NCBI RefSeq assembly: GCF_000332075.2
Contig: NZ_ALVU02000001.1
Location: forward strand, 3,670,324-3,734,323
Direction of reading: 5' to 3'
DNA: 64,000 nucleotides
Origin: Synechocystis sp. PCC 7509
GTDB lineage: Bacteria > Cyanobacteriota > Cyanobacteriia > Cyanobacteriales > Chroococcidiopsidaceae
Shown piece after piece: positions 27,882 through 37,218 of the stretch. The notes beneath the pieces are model-generated. The model searched no databases and was not told the origin of the DNA. It was given only the letters and a program-made list of their open reading frames with translations. The position numbers were made by a program, and so were the translations under genes. The stretch's first letter is position 1. Each line of letters opens with the position of its first letter.

Positions 27882-28919
27882 ATGCAAGCGGTTTTATGTG
27901 GCTACTACGGTAAAGGAAATGGTGGCGATGAGGCGTTACTAGCAACACTATTACAAATGTTGCCTGATAATGTAACCCCCTTAGTGCTTTCCGGCAATCC
28001 TGAAGCCACAAGTAAGAGTTATCAAGTAAAATCGTGCGATCGCAATTCCTTACCCCAAGTTATCAAAGCCTTGCACCAATCGGATGTATTTATCTGGGGT
28101 GGTGGTAGTTTAATGCAAGATTCCACCAGCGCCATTAGTCCTTTTTACTACGGGGGATTAATGACTTTAGCGCAAGTTATGGGACTAAAAACTATTGCTT
28201 GGGCGCAGGGTATTGGGCCATTAAAGCGTCCTGTAACAAAATTTTTGGCACAAAAGAACTTTAGTAACTGCAACGCGGTCAGCGTCCGCGATCGCGCATC
28301 TGCTGCATTATTAACTAATTGGCAAGTTTCTTGTACTTTAGCTCCCGATCCCGTATGGGCGCTTGAATCGGTTGCTGTACCTGGATTATGGAACTTACCC
28401 GCCCCCAGAGTTGCTGTAACATTGCGATCGCATCCTTTATTAACTCCCGCGCGTTTAGCTACCTTTACCCGCGCCTTAGTAGACTTTCAAACAGCCACCC
28501 AAACTTGTATTTTACTCGTACCATTTCAGAAAACTCAAGACTTGGCGATCGCGCAAGCAATTCAACCACAGTTACCAGGAAAAAGCGAAATATTTAGCCT
28601 AGAAGATCCCAAAGCATTAAAAGGATTGTTTCGCGGCGTTGAAATGGCGATCGGTATGCGCTTACATAGCTTAATTATGGCAGCAAGTGAAGGTTGCCGA
28701 TGTTTTGCACTTAGTTACGATCCCAAAGTTAGCCAATTGATGAGCGACTTAGATATGCCAGGATGGGAATTAGCCCAAATGCCAGAAAATGCGAATGTAA
28801 TTAGCAAAACTTGGATAGAGCATTTTGTTAATGGCGAAGCTACTTCGCCTGAAACAATAGAGTCACTGATAGATAGAGCCTTGCTACATCAGGAGTTATT
28901 AAAAGAACTACTAACCTAG
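27882..28919 (+). CDS. csaB: Polysaccharide pyruvyl transferase CsaB
   Basis: About 345 residues. The N terminus MQAVLCGYYGKGNGGDEALL and the motif FIWGGGSLMQD are characteristic of CsaB, which pyruvylates cell-wall polysaccharides so that S-layer-homology proteins can bind. GMRLHSLIMA near the C terminus is the conserved fold-B motif. I chose the ATG at 27882, where the family's N terminus begins; an in-frame ATG at 27858 would add eight unconserved residues, and neither has a clear ribosome site. It is divergent from the NRPS operon and unlikely to belong to it. Confidence 0.88.
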   Translation: MQAVLCGYYGKGNGGDEALLATLLQMLPDNVTPLVLSGNPEATSKSYQVKSCDRNSLPQVIKALHQSDVFIWGGGSLMQDSTSAISPFYYGGLMTLAQVMGLKTIAWAQGIGPLKRPVTKFLAQKNFSNCNAVSVRDRASAALLTNWQVSCTLAPDPVWALESVAVPGLWNLPAPRVAVTLRSHPLLTPARLATFTRALVDFQTATQTCILLVPFQKTQDLAIAQAIQPQLPGKSEIFSLEDPKALKGLFRGVEMAIGMRLHSLIMAASEGCRCFALSYDPKVSQLMSDLDMPGWELAQMPENANVISKTWIEHFVNGEATSPETIESLIDRALLHQELLKELLT

Positions 28920-28947
28920 ATTAGTATTCTTGCGGGTAGGTTAAATA

Positions 28948-29592
28948 ATGCTTCAAGGCTTTAGCTCATCAAAAGTTTTAGTCCCTTTATGCCATGTGGA
29001 AAAAATGTTATCTGAAACAGAAGATCCTACGCCGATTTATAAAGTAGAAGTTATAAATCATTCAGGAATAAAAATAAACGCGTGCTTAGAGCCTGCGAAG
29101 AAAGAGGATATGCCACCTGTACAGTCACTTGACTTTACATTCGCTTGGCGTGAGTTTTGGCAAAAGAGCGACTTTGACTGTGAAGCGATTATTAAGCTTT
29201 CCTGTCAGGGAGAGATTTTAGGTTTAATTCGGTTTGGACTTTACCCTTATGGTCTTGGGGACTACACTCCTGAGTACATAGAAGTTTTGCATCTTCAATG
29301 CGTTTCCAAAGAAAGAAGATCGGTTAATCCTGTTGGCTTTTGGCTGCTTTGGTATGCTATTCAGATTGGGTTTAGTTACTGTATCGGTGAAACTGACGGT
29401 ACACTGCTTAAGCTCGATTCTCTAGAAGATGCCATACCTTATTACAGAGATAAAGTTAAAATGGATGGACTAGGATGGATTAACACACCTTCAGGAGAGG
29501 CAAATTATGCTTTCAAGTTTACGCAAGAGAGAGCAAAAGAGTTCTGCATCAGAATCGAGCAAGAATACGGTTATCCCGTCAGACTCGGCTGA
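28948..29592 (+). CDS. Unrecognised protein with possible GNAT-like fold
   Basis: 214 residues, soluble, no signal or membrane segment. The middle (GEILGLIRFGLYPYG, then YIEVLHLQCVSKERR and GFWLLWYAIQIGFSYC) has the strand-helix rhythm of a GNAT acetyltransferase but lacks a clear R/Q-x-x-G-x-G/A loop, so the assignment is tentative. It starts 28 bp after csaB on the same strand. A second ORF with a good ribosome site begins inside its 3' end, so the two may be translated together. Confidence 0.65.
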   Translation: MLQGFSSSKVLVPLCHVEKMLSETEDPTPIYKVEVINHSGIKINACLEPAKKEDMPPVQSLDFTFAWREFWQKSDFDCEAIIKLSCQGEILGLIRFGLYPYGLGDYTPEYIEVLHLQCVSKERRSVNPVGFWLLWYAIQIGFSYCIGETDGTLLKLDSLEDAIPYYRDKVKMDGLGWINTPSGEANYAFKFTQERAKEFCIRIEQEYGYPVRLG

Positions 29593-29713
29593 TAGCTCTT
29601 GGAAAGAAACCTCTGATGATGTAGTTACGGCTGGCTCTAAGCAGTTTATGAGCCATCAAGAAAGATACGAGTTTGTCAAAAATAGGACTTACTCTCCTGT
29701 TAAACCTTCTTAA
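29507..29713 (+). CDS. Small overlapping ORF with strong ribosome site, function unknown
   Basis: 68 residues in another frame, overlapping the last 86 bp of the GNAT-like gene. The ATG has AGGAGAGG 7 nt upstream, better than most starts in this window, and the ORF runs 120 bp beyond the upstream stop. It is Ser/Lys/Glu-rich and polar, and ends MSHQERYEFVKNRTYSP. The overlap and ribosome site argue for a translationally coupled partner. Without homologues it could still be chance. Confidence 0.45.
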   Translation: MLSSLRKREQKSSASESSKNTVIPSDSADSSWKETSDDVVTAGSKQFMSHQERYEFVKNRTYSPVKPS

Positions 29714-29760
29714 ACTATCAACTAAAATCAGATTGGTTGTGAAGCGATCGCCAAATTGAC

Positions 29761-30519
29761 TTAAACAGTAAAATCCTTACTAAAAATACCTGACCACTGA
29801 ACTTTTTTCAATTTGTCGCGGCGGTAGGAAAAAAAATGATCTGGTTGAGAGTAAGTGCAATGAGGAGAAACGGCTACTTGTTCGGGATTAACACCCAAGT
29901 TTTCTAACTGTAAAGCAATAACTCGTCGCACATCTAGCCGCACTCGTCCGGGATGGGGATCGGGTAATATTGGCGGATTGGGCAATTCTTGCAATGTCTG
30001 CATTAAATTAGCATCATTGGCAATAATACTAGAACCTACTTCCGCCGCTACTTGCTCAGATACTTGATAAACAGAGCCAGAAATCGCAGGCCCTAAAGCA
30101 AATTTTAAATTCTCAAGCTTGCTACCAAAAGATTGTAACTTGGCGATCGCTTCTGGCACAATTTTCGCCGCCGTCCCCCGCCAACCTGCATGAAGTGCCG
30201 CCACTTGTCCTGTAGTAGAATCAGCAATAAGTACGGGCGTACAGTCAGCGCTTGCTACCCAAACTGCTTGTTTTGGAAGTTCTGTAATTAAACCATCGGC
30301 TTCAGCTAAGGTATCGCCAATTTCCCTAGGACTAAGTACAACATTACCGTGTACTTGTTTGACTCGATAAGCCTCAGCTTGAGGTTGAAACATTGAGGTA
30401 ATTTCGGCAGGAGTGCGGGGGGAAAATTGCTGAGTAAAAAAACCGTGTTTCCAATCTTTCAAAAGGCTGCAAGTCAAGTAAGGTAAATCTTCGCAGGTGC
30501 GCCAGTTCCAAGTGTGCAT
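29761..30519 (-). CDS. pgeF: YfiH/PgeF-family copper/zinc-dependent protein (purine nucleoside phosphorylase/laccase domain)
   Basis: 252 residues. The metal-site motifs are all present: VASADCTPVLIAD near residue 90, AALHAGWRGTA near 108, and SPHCTYS near 220. Members have been described as polyphenol oxidases, as purine nucleoside phosphorylases and as editors of peptidoglycan precursors (PgeF), so the exact role is open. It is convergent with the preceding gene pair and divergent from birA. Confidence 0.9.
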   Translation of the reverse strand: MHTWNWRTCEDLPYLTCSLLKDWKHGFFTQQFSPRTPAEITSMFQPQAEAYRVKQVHGNVVLSPREIGDTLAEADGLITELPKQAVWVASADCTPVLIADSTTGQVAALHAGWRGTAAKIVPEAIAKLQSFGSKLENLKFALGPAISGSVYQVSEQVAAEVGSSIIANDANLMQTLQELPNPPILPDPHPGRVRLDVRRVIALQLENLGVNPEQVAVSPHCTYSQPDHFFSYRRDKLKKVQWSGIFSKDFTV

Positions 30520-30580
30520 TGCAGTATGTAATTATTTAGTAATAATAAGTGTTGATTTATATTAACTTGAGTAGCAAATC

Positions 30581-31309
30581 TTGAGCTTAGACAGGCAAAA
30601 GTTAGAGGCATTAGTTGCCCAAAATATCACACTGCATATTTATGAAACTCTCCCCTCTACAAATCAAACTTTATGGAAGTTAATTAAACAAGGTGCAAAG
30701 CCAGGAAGCGTTGTAATTGCTACACAGCAAACCGCAGGACGCGGACAACGAGGGCATCAATGGTATTCTGCCATTGGGGGATTGTATTTGTCTTACGCCC
30801 TTGCACCCAATATCCCAGTATCTGAAAGCTTCCAATTAACTTTACGCACCGCTTGGGGAATTGCTACTACTCTGCAAACTTTGGGCATTCCCGTACAATT
30901 AAAATGGCTTAACGATTTAGTTATAGATGGGCGTAAACTAGGCGGTATTCTTACAGAAACTAAAGTTAACCAAGGAATTATTACTAAAGCAGTGGTTGGC
31001 GTAGGGATTAATTGGACTAACCCCGTACCAGAAACAGGGGTCAATTTAAGCTCGTTTATAAACATAATTCCCGATTTAGAAATGCTTGCGGCTATTACTA
31101 TCCAAGGTATAGAAACGGGAATCAATAAACCCATCGCATCTTTAATCCCATCTTACGAACAATTATTGCTAAATATTGGGCAAAAAGTAACTGTGGGCGA
31201 TCGCCCTGGAGTTATTATCGGCATTACTGATACTTGTTGTTTGCGAGTACAAATAGAAGATGCAGAAGTACACCTCAAGCCAGGTAGCATTAGTCTGGGC
31301 TATAAATAA
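30581..31309 (+). CDS. birA: Biotin-[acetyl-CoA-carboxylase] ligase
   Basis: 242 residues starting at TTG. GRGQRGHQWYS near 47-57 is the ATP/biotinyl-adenylate loop and KWLNDLVIDGRKLGGILTE near 108-126 the catalytic core. There is no N-terminal DNA-binding domain, so this is a group I ligase that biotinylates the acetyl-CoA carboxylase carrier protein without acting as a repressor. Confidence 0.93.
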   Translation: MSLDRQKLEALVAQNITLHIYETLPSTNQTLWKLIKQGAKPGSVVIATQQTAGRGQRGHQWYSAIGGLYLSYALAPNIPVSESFQLTLRTAWGIATTLQTLGIPVQLKWLNDLVIDGRKLGGILTETKVNQGIITKAVVGVGINWTNPVPETGVNLSSFINIIPDLEMLAAITIQGIETGINKPIASLIPSYEQLLLNIGQKVTVGDRPGVIIGITDTCCLRVQIEDAEVHLKPGSISLGYK

Positions 31310-31381
31310 TTCATTGAACTTTACAAAATAAGATATTAAAATTACGAGAGCTTAGTAATTAAGCAATACTTTAGGGGGAAC

Positions 31382-32569
31382 ATGACTCAGCACAACGATC
31401 GCCAGCAGCCTAGAAGCCAGAAGTCGCTATTATTTAAGAGCCTTAGTTGGATAAGCGTTATTAGTATTCTTAGCTGCAATCAAGTATTGGCTCAAACTGA
31501 AAGCGCCTCAGATAATATTGTCCCCTTACCCACCGCCGAAGTTGCACCGCCTCCCGCTACTCCTTCTCAACCATCAGTAGTTAGATTGCAACGCGCTTTA
31601 GCCAAACCTAAAGTTGTCCGTCCTGAAGCTGTGCCGCAGCCAAGAGTATCTACTTATGTTGCACCAAAAGCGAAGTCTCCAGTTAGAAAAACTGCTATTC
31701 AAAAAACTCAAGACTACAACGGCGCATTTATCGATCCTACCGATTACAATACGGGCGCAACTAGCACCTACGAAGCACCTAGCCAAGTGATATTTTCCCA
31801 ACGCTCCCCAAGCGGCAAATCCCAGCGTCAAACAATAATTACAACTAACGGTAATTCCGTCCAGCTATCTACGCCTCAAAAGCCTCAACAAAACGCAAGT
31901 TGGGTAAGAAATAGCCGTGTAGCTACCGCCGCCATATTCCCAGTTCGAGCTAATACAAGTAAAATTCGTTATACAAATAGATTGCGATCGCCTATAAACC
32001 GCCAAAAAGCTGTAAATAATGTCGTAACTTTGCCCAAAATCCCTGTAAGCAGCTACTACAACCGCACCATTAGACCTACAGGAATGCTAGGTAACGATAA
32101 TACAAATATGATATTTCCGTTACCAATACCTGCAACTATTACCTCGTTGTTTGGCTGGCGGATTCATCCTATTACCGGAGATCGGCGCTTTCACTCAGGT
32201 ACAGACTTCGGCGCTAGTATGGGTACGCCCGTTGTCGCTGCTTACAGTGGGAATGTAGCGACAGCCGACCTCATGGGTGGCTATGGGTTAGCGGTGGTTT
32301 TAGACCATCAAAAGTTTGGTCAACAAACCCTTTACGCTCACTTATCCGAAATATTTGTGCAACCTGGTCAAGTGGTGGAACAAGGTACAGTTATCGGGCG
32401 TGTAGGTAGTACGGGCAATTCTACCGGCGCTCATCTGCATTTTGAAGTTAGACAACTAACTAATCAAGGATGGGTAGCCACAGACCCAGGAGTACAAATA
32501 CAAAGTGCTTTCGCTCAATTAGTAGAAGCCTTGCGCGTTGCTGATGCTAGGACGCAAAAACCAGGCTAA
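31382..32569 (+). CDS. Secreted M23 (LytM-type) metallopeptidase
   Basis: 395 residues. A signal peptide (hydrophobic stretch about 20-38, ending VLAQT) is followed by 200 residues of Pro/Ser/Thr/Ala-rich linker. A C-terminal peptidase_M23 domain covers about 260-375. Zinc ligands are visible in FHSGTDFG (His, Asp) and HLHFEVR (His). The enzyme cuts peptidoglycan cross-bridges in the periplasm or acts in cell separation. Start codon: ATG after GGGGGA. Confidence 0.92.
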   Translation: MTQHNDRQQPRSQKSLLFKSLSWISVISILSCNQVLAQTESASDNIVPLPTAEVAPPPATPSQPSVVRLQRALAKPKVVRPEAVPQPRVSTYVAPKAKSPVRKTAIQKTQDYNGAFIDPTDYNTGATSTYEAPSQVIFSQRSPSGKSQRQTIITTNGNSVQLSTPQKPQQNASWVRNSRVATAAIFPVRANTSKIRYTNRLRSPINRQKAVNNVVTLPKIPVSSYYNRTIRPTGMLGNDNTNMIFPLPIPATITSLFGWRIHPITGDRRFHSGTDFGASMGTPVVAAYSGNVATADLMGGYGLAVVLDHQKFGQQTLYAHLSEIFVQPGQVVEQGTVIGRVGSTGNSTGAHLHFEVRQLTNQGWVATDPGVQIQSAFAQLVEALRVADARTQKPG

Positions 32570-32655
32570 ACTTGAATTGCAAATCGCTTATAGGGCGATC
32601 GCTGGCGCTGGGAGAAAATCAGCCAAAGATATATCTTTGGCGCGAATAAGTACCT

Positions 32656-34507
32656 AAACCGCTCGTAAAAAATGCCCTCCCAACGTAAAGAAACTGTCAT
32701 CTATCCCCACAGGTTCAATCCCAAGAAACTACGCCCAAATTTCTGCTAGTTTTTCCTCAATTAGGTTTGTGGGGGTAACAAATTCCTCAGTCAAATTTGG
32801 TCGAAATCGGTTTGATTCTGGTAGCGCTCGACGATCAACTTTGCCATTAGAAGTTACTGGTAGAGCCTCCAAGACAACAAAAACTGACGGGATAGCGTGT
32901 TCGGGTAGTTCTTCTCTTAGCAAAGCTTGTAGCTGTCTTACTAGCTTGTTAATATTTTGTTTTTCTTCCGGATGATTAGCGTAAGTATGCCAGAGTTGAA
33001 TAGCTTTGTACTGATCTTTTGGAAAAAATTGCGATTCTAAAACCAAATAAGCAGCTAAGTATTTGTCTCCCTGCGCCAAATCTTCCCGCGCCACAACCAC
33101 AGTTTCTCTAACGGCACAATGTTGAGCAAGAGTAGTTTCAATATCCTCTAGATCAACACGGAAACCGCGAATTTTTACTTGATTGTCGATACGTCCGATA
33201 AATTCAATTGTCCCGTTAGGTAGATAACGCGCCAAATCTCCAGTTTTGTATAAGTACTTAGGTTTATCGCTAAAAGGATTAGGTACAAATTTGTCTACCA
33301 TTTGTTCCCGATTAAAGTAGCCGCAAGCCAAACTTGCGCCACCAATCCACATTTCCCCTACTACACCCACTGGTACAGGTTTAATAGGGTCACTTTTGCG
33401 CCTTAGCAAGTGATCTAGTAAATATATTTGAGTATTAGCAATTGGTCTACCTATAAAAATTTGTGTTTGATTAGGCTTTACTTGGCAAATAGTAGACCAA
33501 CTTGTGGTTTCAGGAGCGCCGTACATATTCCATACGGAGCGTACCTTTGTTAATAACTGCTGTGCTAGTCTTTTGGGCAATACTTCGCCGCCACAGAGAA
33601 CTTTTAGCTGTTTATTTCCTTGCCAACCAGAGGCTAAAAGACTCCGCCAAGTGCTAGGAATTGCCTGCATAACTGTAATGCCTTGAGCGAGGCTTTGGGC
33701 TAGTTTTGCACTATTGGCAGCAACTTCGCGGCTAACTAAAACAATTTCCGCCCCGACAATTAGCGGTAAGTAAATTTCTAAGCTGGCAATATTAAAACTC
33801 ATTGTAGTTGTAGCAATCATTACATCTTGGGCGTTCATTCCTGGCTCGTCACGCATGGAAGATAAAAAATTGACTACTGCTTGATGGCTAATTTGTACGC
33901 CTTTGGGTTTGCCCGTACCAGAATTGTAGATAGTGTAAGCTAAGTTATTTGCAGTAACGTTACTGTCTAGGTTGGAGTCTCTACAAAGCGCGATCGCGCT
34001 CTCCTCCTCGTCCATGATTACCGTATGGGCTGCGTGAACAGGTAGGCGCTCTAAGCAACCAAGTTCTGTTAATAAAACTGGAAGTTGCAAGTCTTGCAAC
34101 ATAAACGCCAAGCGATCGTAAGGATAGGCGGGATCTAATGGTACGTAAGAGCAACCAGCTTTGAGAATGCCGAGTAATCCCACAATTAAATCAAGACTTC
34201 GCTCTAAGCAAATACCTACCATAGTTTCTGGTACAACATTTGCTTTTTGTAAGTATCGAGCCACTTGGTTTGCGCGTTGATTTAACTGTTGGTAAGTCAG
34301 TTGCCGATCTTCAAATCTAACAGCTATTTTTTGAGGAGTTTTTTTTACTTGTTCTTCAAATAGTTGATGAATACATTTGTTTTGAGGGTAATTAGTTTTT
34401 GTGTTATTCCATTTTTTTAGTATCTGTTCTTTTTCCCTGGAACTAAGCAAAGAAAAATCTATAACTTGTTCTTGTGTTAGCGAAAAATTACCTTTGATAT
34501 TTTTCAT
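32656..34507 (-). pseudogene. Decayed stand-alone NRPS module (A-T) with premature stop and lost carrier serine
   Basis: The open frame from 34507 to 32729 encodes an adenylation domain with its C-A linker but no condensation domain. Four lesions are visible. The A3 loop reads NSGTGKPKG, one codon shorter than TSGSTGKPKG. The A4 core has Asn (FNIASLE) where Asp should bind the amino group. A TAG stop at 32729-32731 follows EIWA, where Gln or Glu is expected. Reading through the stop gives FLGIEPVGIDDSFFTLGGHF, a carrier domain whose phosphopantetheine serine is Phe, and a second stop comes soon after. The remaining code (N-I-L-Q-L-G-M-S-W) resembles glycine-type codes. It is probably a relic of a larger synthetase. 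Confidence 0.88.
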
Positions 34508-34903
34508 AAGTTAATTGCTGAATTTTTTTAATTAAATATTTTTAAACCCAAATTAAAGTTATTACTATGCTTGACTGGTTAGTTTTGTAGTTCTTAGATT
34601 AATTACCTAAATACATTGAAGATTTTTTATAAGTAGTTAACGCTCTGATATTAATATTGTTCTACTTCTGGTTGTTTTTGCTAGTTATTACCTTATTTAT
34701 TAGCAAATTCTTATGGGTTTACGCAATACGTATAAACACAGAAATTTTTAACCTAAGTTGTTTTTAGGTAGTTAAAATACCGTATTTACTCCGATTTGTA
34801 TTGTTTTGAATAAAATTGCAAAAATTTACTATGAAGATATCAAATATTTGCTGACAACTTTCCGTTTTAAGTAAGCGATCGCACCAGAGAAAATTTTTAG
34901 TTG
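34508..34903. other. AT-rich intergenic region, no gene seen
   Basis: 396 bp upstream of the decayed NRPS module and downstream of narM. No ORF with a ribosome site, no tRNA and no convincing terminator. It presumably includes the old promoter of the NRPS fragment. Confidence 0.5.
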
Positions 34904-35353
34904 TCAAACTAGATGAAACTCTTGCAGGGCGGGAAGAAAATTTTTATTTTCGTGGCTGGGGCGACTGAGTTTGATTAAAGCAAATCTTTGTAAAGGAGTC
35001 AAAGCCTGCCATTGTTGTATTGTTAAACCTGCGCCTAATTCTTGCACCTTTGCTTGCAAACTAATCGGAATATTCGTGTCATCCATCCATTCGGGGTAGG
35101 CTTCTACAGCTAAATCTTTGGCTTGGCTACCCGTATATTTTTGTACGAAAGTTTGCAACCTTTGGCGATAGGCTTGAATTTCAGTAGTTGTAATGCAAGG
35201 TTGCAGAGCGATTGCTTGACGCTCTGCTTCGCTAAAATGCGTCCAATCTGCTAATTTTAGCTTAATTCCACAAGTATCTAGCTTCAAACGTACCTGCATG
35301 GGAATACAACGAAGATTATCAACAAAATCGGCTTCAAATTCAAAAAAAGTCAT
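34904..35353 (-). CDS. narM: Nitrate reductase-associated protein NarM
   Basis: 149 residues. FFEFEADFVDNLRCIPMQVRLKLD at the N terminus and WQALTPLQRFALIKLSRP near the end fit the Nitr_red_assoc family (NarM). This protein is required in cyanobacteria for active ferredoxin-nitrate reductase, probably as a maturation or assembly factor for NarB. It lies 12 bp downstream of a psiE-like gene on the same strand, about 9 kb from the nitrate operon. I saw no NtcA box immediately upstream. Confidence 0.85.
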   Translation of the reverse strand: MTFFEFEADFVDNLRCIPMQVRLKLDTCGIKLKLADWTHFSEAERQAIALQPCITTTEIQAYRQRLQTFVQKYTGSQAKDLAVEAYPEWMDDTNIPISLQAKVQELGAGLTIQQWQALTPLQRFALIKLSRPSHENKNFLPALQEFHLV

Positions 35354-35364
35354 AGGATTTTTAG

Positions 35365-35826
35365 TTAGGATGGTTTAGTATTACTGCGACGGACAATCCA
35401 ATAACTCACAGATAAGGCAAAAATTGCGATCGCAAGTCCGATTAATTGGCTACCAGAAGTTTTGTCCAAGTCTAGAATAATCAATTTTCGCGCCACCGCA
35501 ATTAAAGACGTAATTATCACTAATTCAACTTGAATAACATTTTTTTCTAAGTAAGCTGTAATATTTGCTAGTAGTTCTAAAGCAATCAAAATATTTAAAA
35601 ACAAGCCAAATAGTTCAATTAGCGTTGTATTAAAAAATCCTATAGGTTCAGTAAATAGTTCTCTAAATAAAAGTATCCCTAAGTCAACTATGGCAACAAT
35701 AATTACAATTAACATTGCTATAGCCAGCAATTTAGAAGCTATTTTTTCTATGTAGTGAACTAGGTGAAGAAAGTTCTCATCTTTACCCGTCGCTAGAATT
35801 TGCCTGAATAGGTTTCTTAGTCTCAT
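35365..35826 (-). CDS. PsiE-like phosphate-starvation-inducible membrane protein
   Basis: 153 residues with four hydrophobic helices. The charged motif AYLEKNVIQVELVIITSLIAVARKLI fits the PsiE family. The biochemical role is unknown; in E. coli psiE is induced by phosphate starvation. It is probably co-transcribed with narM and divergent from ppa. Confidence 0.8.
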   Translation of the reverse strand: MRLRNLFRQILATGKDENFLHLVHYIEKIASKLLAIAMLIVIIVAIVDLGILLFRELFTEPIGFFNTTLIELFGLFLNILIALELLANITAYLEKNVIQVELVIITSLIAVARKLIILDLDKTSGSQLIGLAIAIFALSVSYWIVRRSNTKPS

Positions 35827-35991
35827 AACTTATACCTGCGTCAAATTGCATGGTACAGCTAAAATATGGGCGATCGCTTATAAAATCGGCATTGGATACT
35901 TATTCTATTTTCGCAAGTGTCCATTTTATCTTAGAATGCGATTCCAAGGGAGCGATCGCACCTGTTACCTAATCTCAAGTGGAGAAATTTT

Positions 35992-36534
35992 GTGAATTTA
36001 GACCGCATTCCAGCCCAACCTAAGCCAGGGTTAATCAACGTATTGATTGAAATTGCTGCGGGAAGCAAAAATAAATACGAGTACGATAAGGATTTACAAG
36101 CCTTTGCTTTGGATCGGGTGCTTTATTCGTCGGTAAAATATCCTTACGACTATGGCTTTATCCCCAATACTTTAGCTGATGATGGCGATCCCCTTGATGG
36201 CATGGTACTAATGGATGAGCCAACTTTTCCCGGCTGCGTCATTGCCGCAAGACCGATTGGAATGTTAGAAATGATTGATGGTGGCGATCGCGATGAGAAA
36301 ATTCTTTGCGTCCCCGATAAAGATCCTCGCTATGCTCATGTAAAGTCTCTTAAAGACATTGCACCGCACAGGTTAGATGAAATTGCTGAGTTTTTCCGCA
36401 GTTATAAAAATTTAGAGAAAAAAGTTACAGAGATTCGCGGCTGGCAAGATGTAGAATTCGTTATGCCTTTAGTAGAAAAGTGTATCAAAGCTGGTAGCGA
36501 ACAAGGTAGAGATTCTGATTCGGAAACGACTTAA
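35992..36534 (+). CDS. ppa: Soluble inorganic pyrophosphatase
   Basis: 180 residues from GTG. The family I signature [10 protein letters not shown] with its metal-binding aspartates is near residues 63-72, together with YDYGFIPNT and the RD/K loop DKDPRYAHV. It hydrolyses pyrophosphate to drive biosynthesis. The final 10 residues ([12 protein letters not shown]) are a polar tail. Confidence 0.95.
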   Translation: MNLDRIPAQPKPGLINVLIEIAAGSKNKYEYDKDLQAFALDRVLYSSVKYPYDYGFIPNTLADDGDPLDGMVLMDEPTFPGCVIAARPIGMLEMIDGGDRDEKILCVPDKDPRYAHVKSLKDIAPHRLDEIAEFFRSYKNLEKKVTEIRGWQDVEFVMPLVEKCIKAGSEQGRDSDSETT

Positions 36535-36616
36535 ATTAAGTCAATTGCCCCGACAAGTTTAGAATGTAAGAGGAGAGAAATTACTTTTTCCTCTTGCTCT
36601 CTCGCCCCGTGACACA

Positions 36617-37000
36617 ATGCAACGAACATTTCTTAGTGCCAAAATTCATAGTTGCACGCTCACGGCTGCTTATCTTAACTATGTAGGTAGTATTAGTATC
36701 GATCGCACTCTACTAGACGCTGCGGGAATTTTACCCTACGAGCAGGTGCAAGTAGTGAATATCAATAATGGCGAACGATTAATTACTTATGCGATCGCCT
36801 CTCCCCCTAATTCTGGCGCGATAGAATTAAATGGAGCCGCCGCTAGGCTAGGTATGGCTGGCGATCGCGTTATTATTATGACCTATGCTCAATTTAACGA
36901 GCAAGAACTTCAAACCTACTGTCCTACCGTTGTTTTGGTAGATAAGCATAACAAAATCCAAGAAGTGCGTCGTTATGACGATTTGCTGGCTCAAGTTTAG
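36617..37000 (+). CDS. panD: Aspartate 1-decarboxylase
   Basis: 127 residues. The self-cleavage site Gly24-Ser25 (YVGSIS) generates the pyruvoyl cofactor. [17 protein letters not shown] and the conserved [12 protein letters not shown] are present. It makes beta-alanine for pantothenate and hence the phosphopantetheine used by carrier proteins. It follows ppa by 82 bp on the same strand. Confidence 0.96.
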   Translation: MQRTFLSAKIHSCTLTAAYLNYVGSISIDRTLLDAAGILPYEQVQVVNINNGERLITYAIASPPNSGAIELNGAAARLGMAGDRVIIMTYAQFNEQELQTYCPTVVLVDKHNKIQEVRRYDDLLAQV

Positions 37001-37218
37001 GCAAAAAGCTAAATTTATTCGTAATCCTGGTTCTAATTCTAAAGACGGCAAAAAAATACGAGCTTTTGTAGAAAAAATCATCTATCTTAAGGAATAAGAT
37101 CCACAGAGTACGATTAATACAGCCGTTGTAACCTTTGTCATAGTAAGCTACTAGCAACATAGCTGCAAAAACCTAAGTTGCTAATACCTAAATAGTAGCT
37201 GGAAGTATGTAGAGCCTG

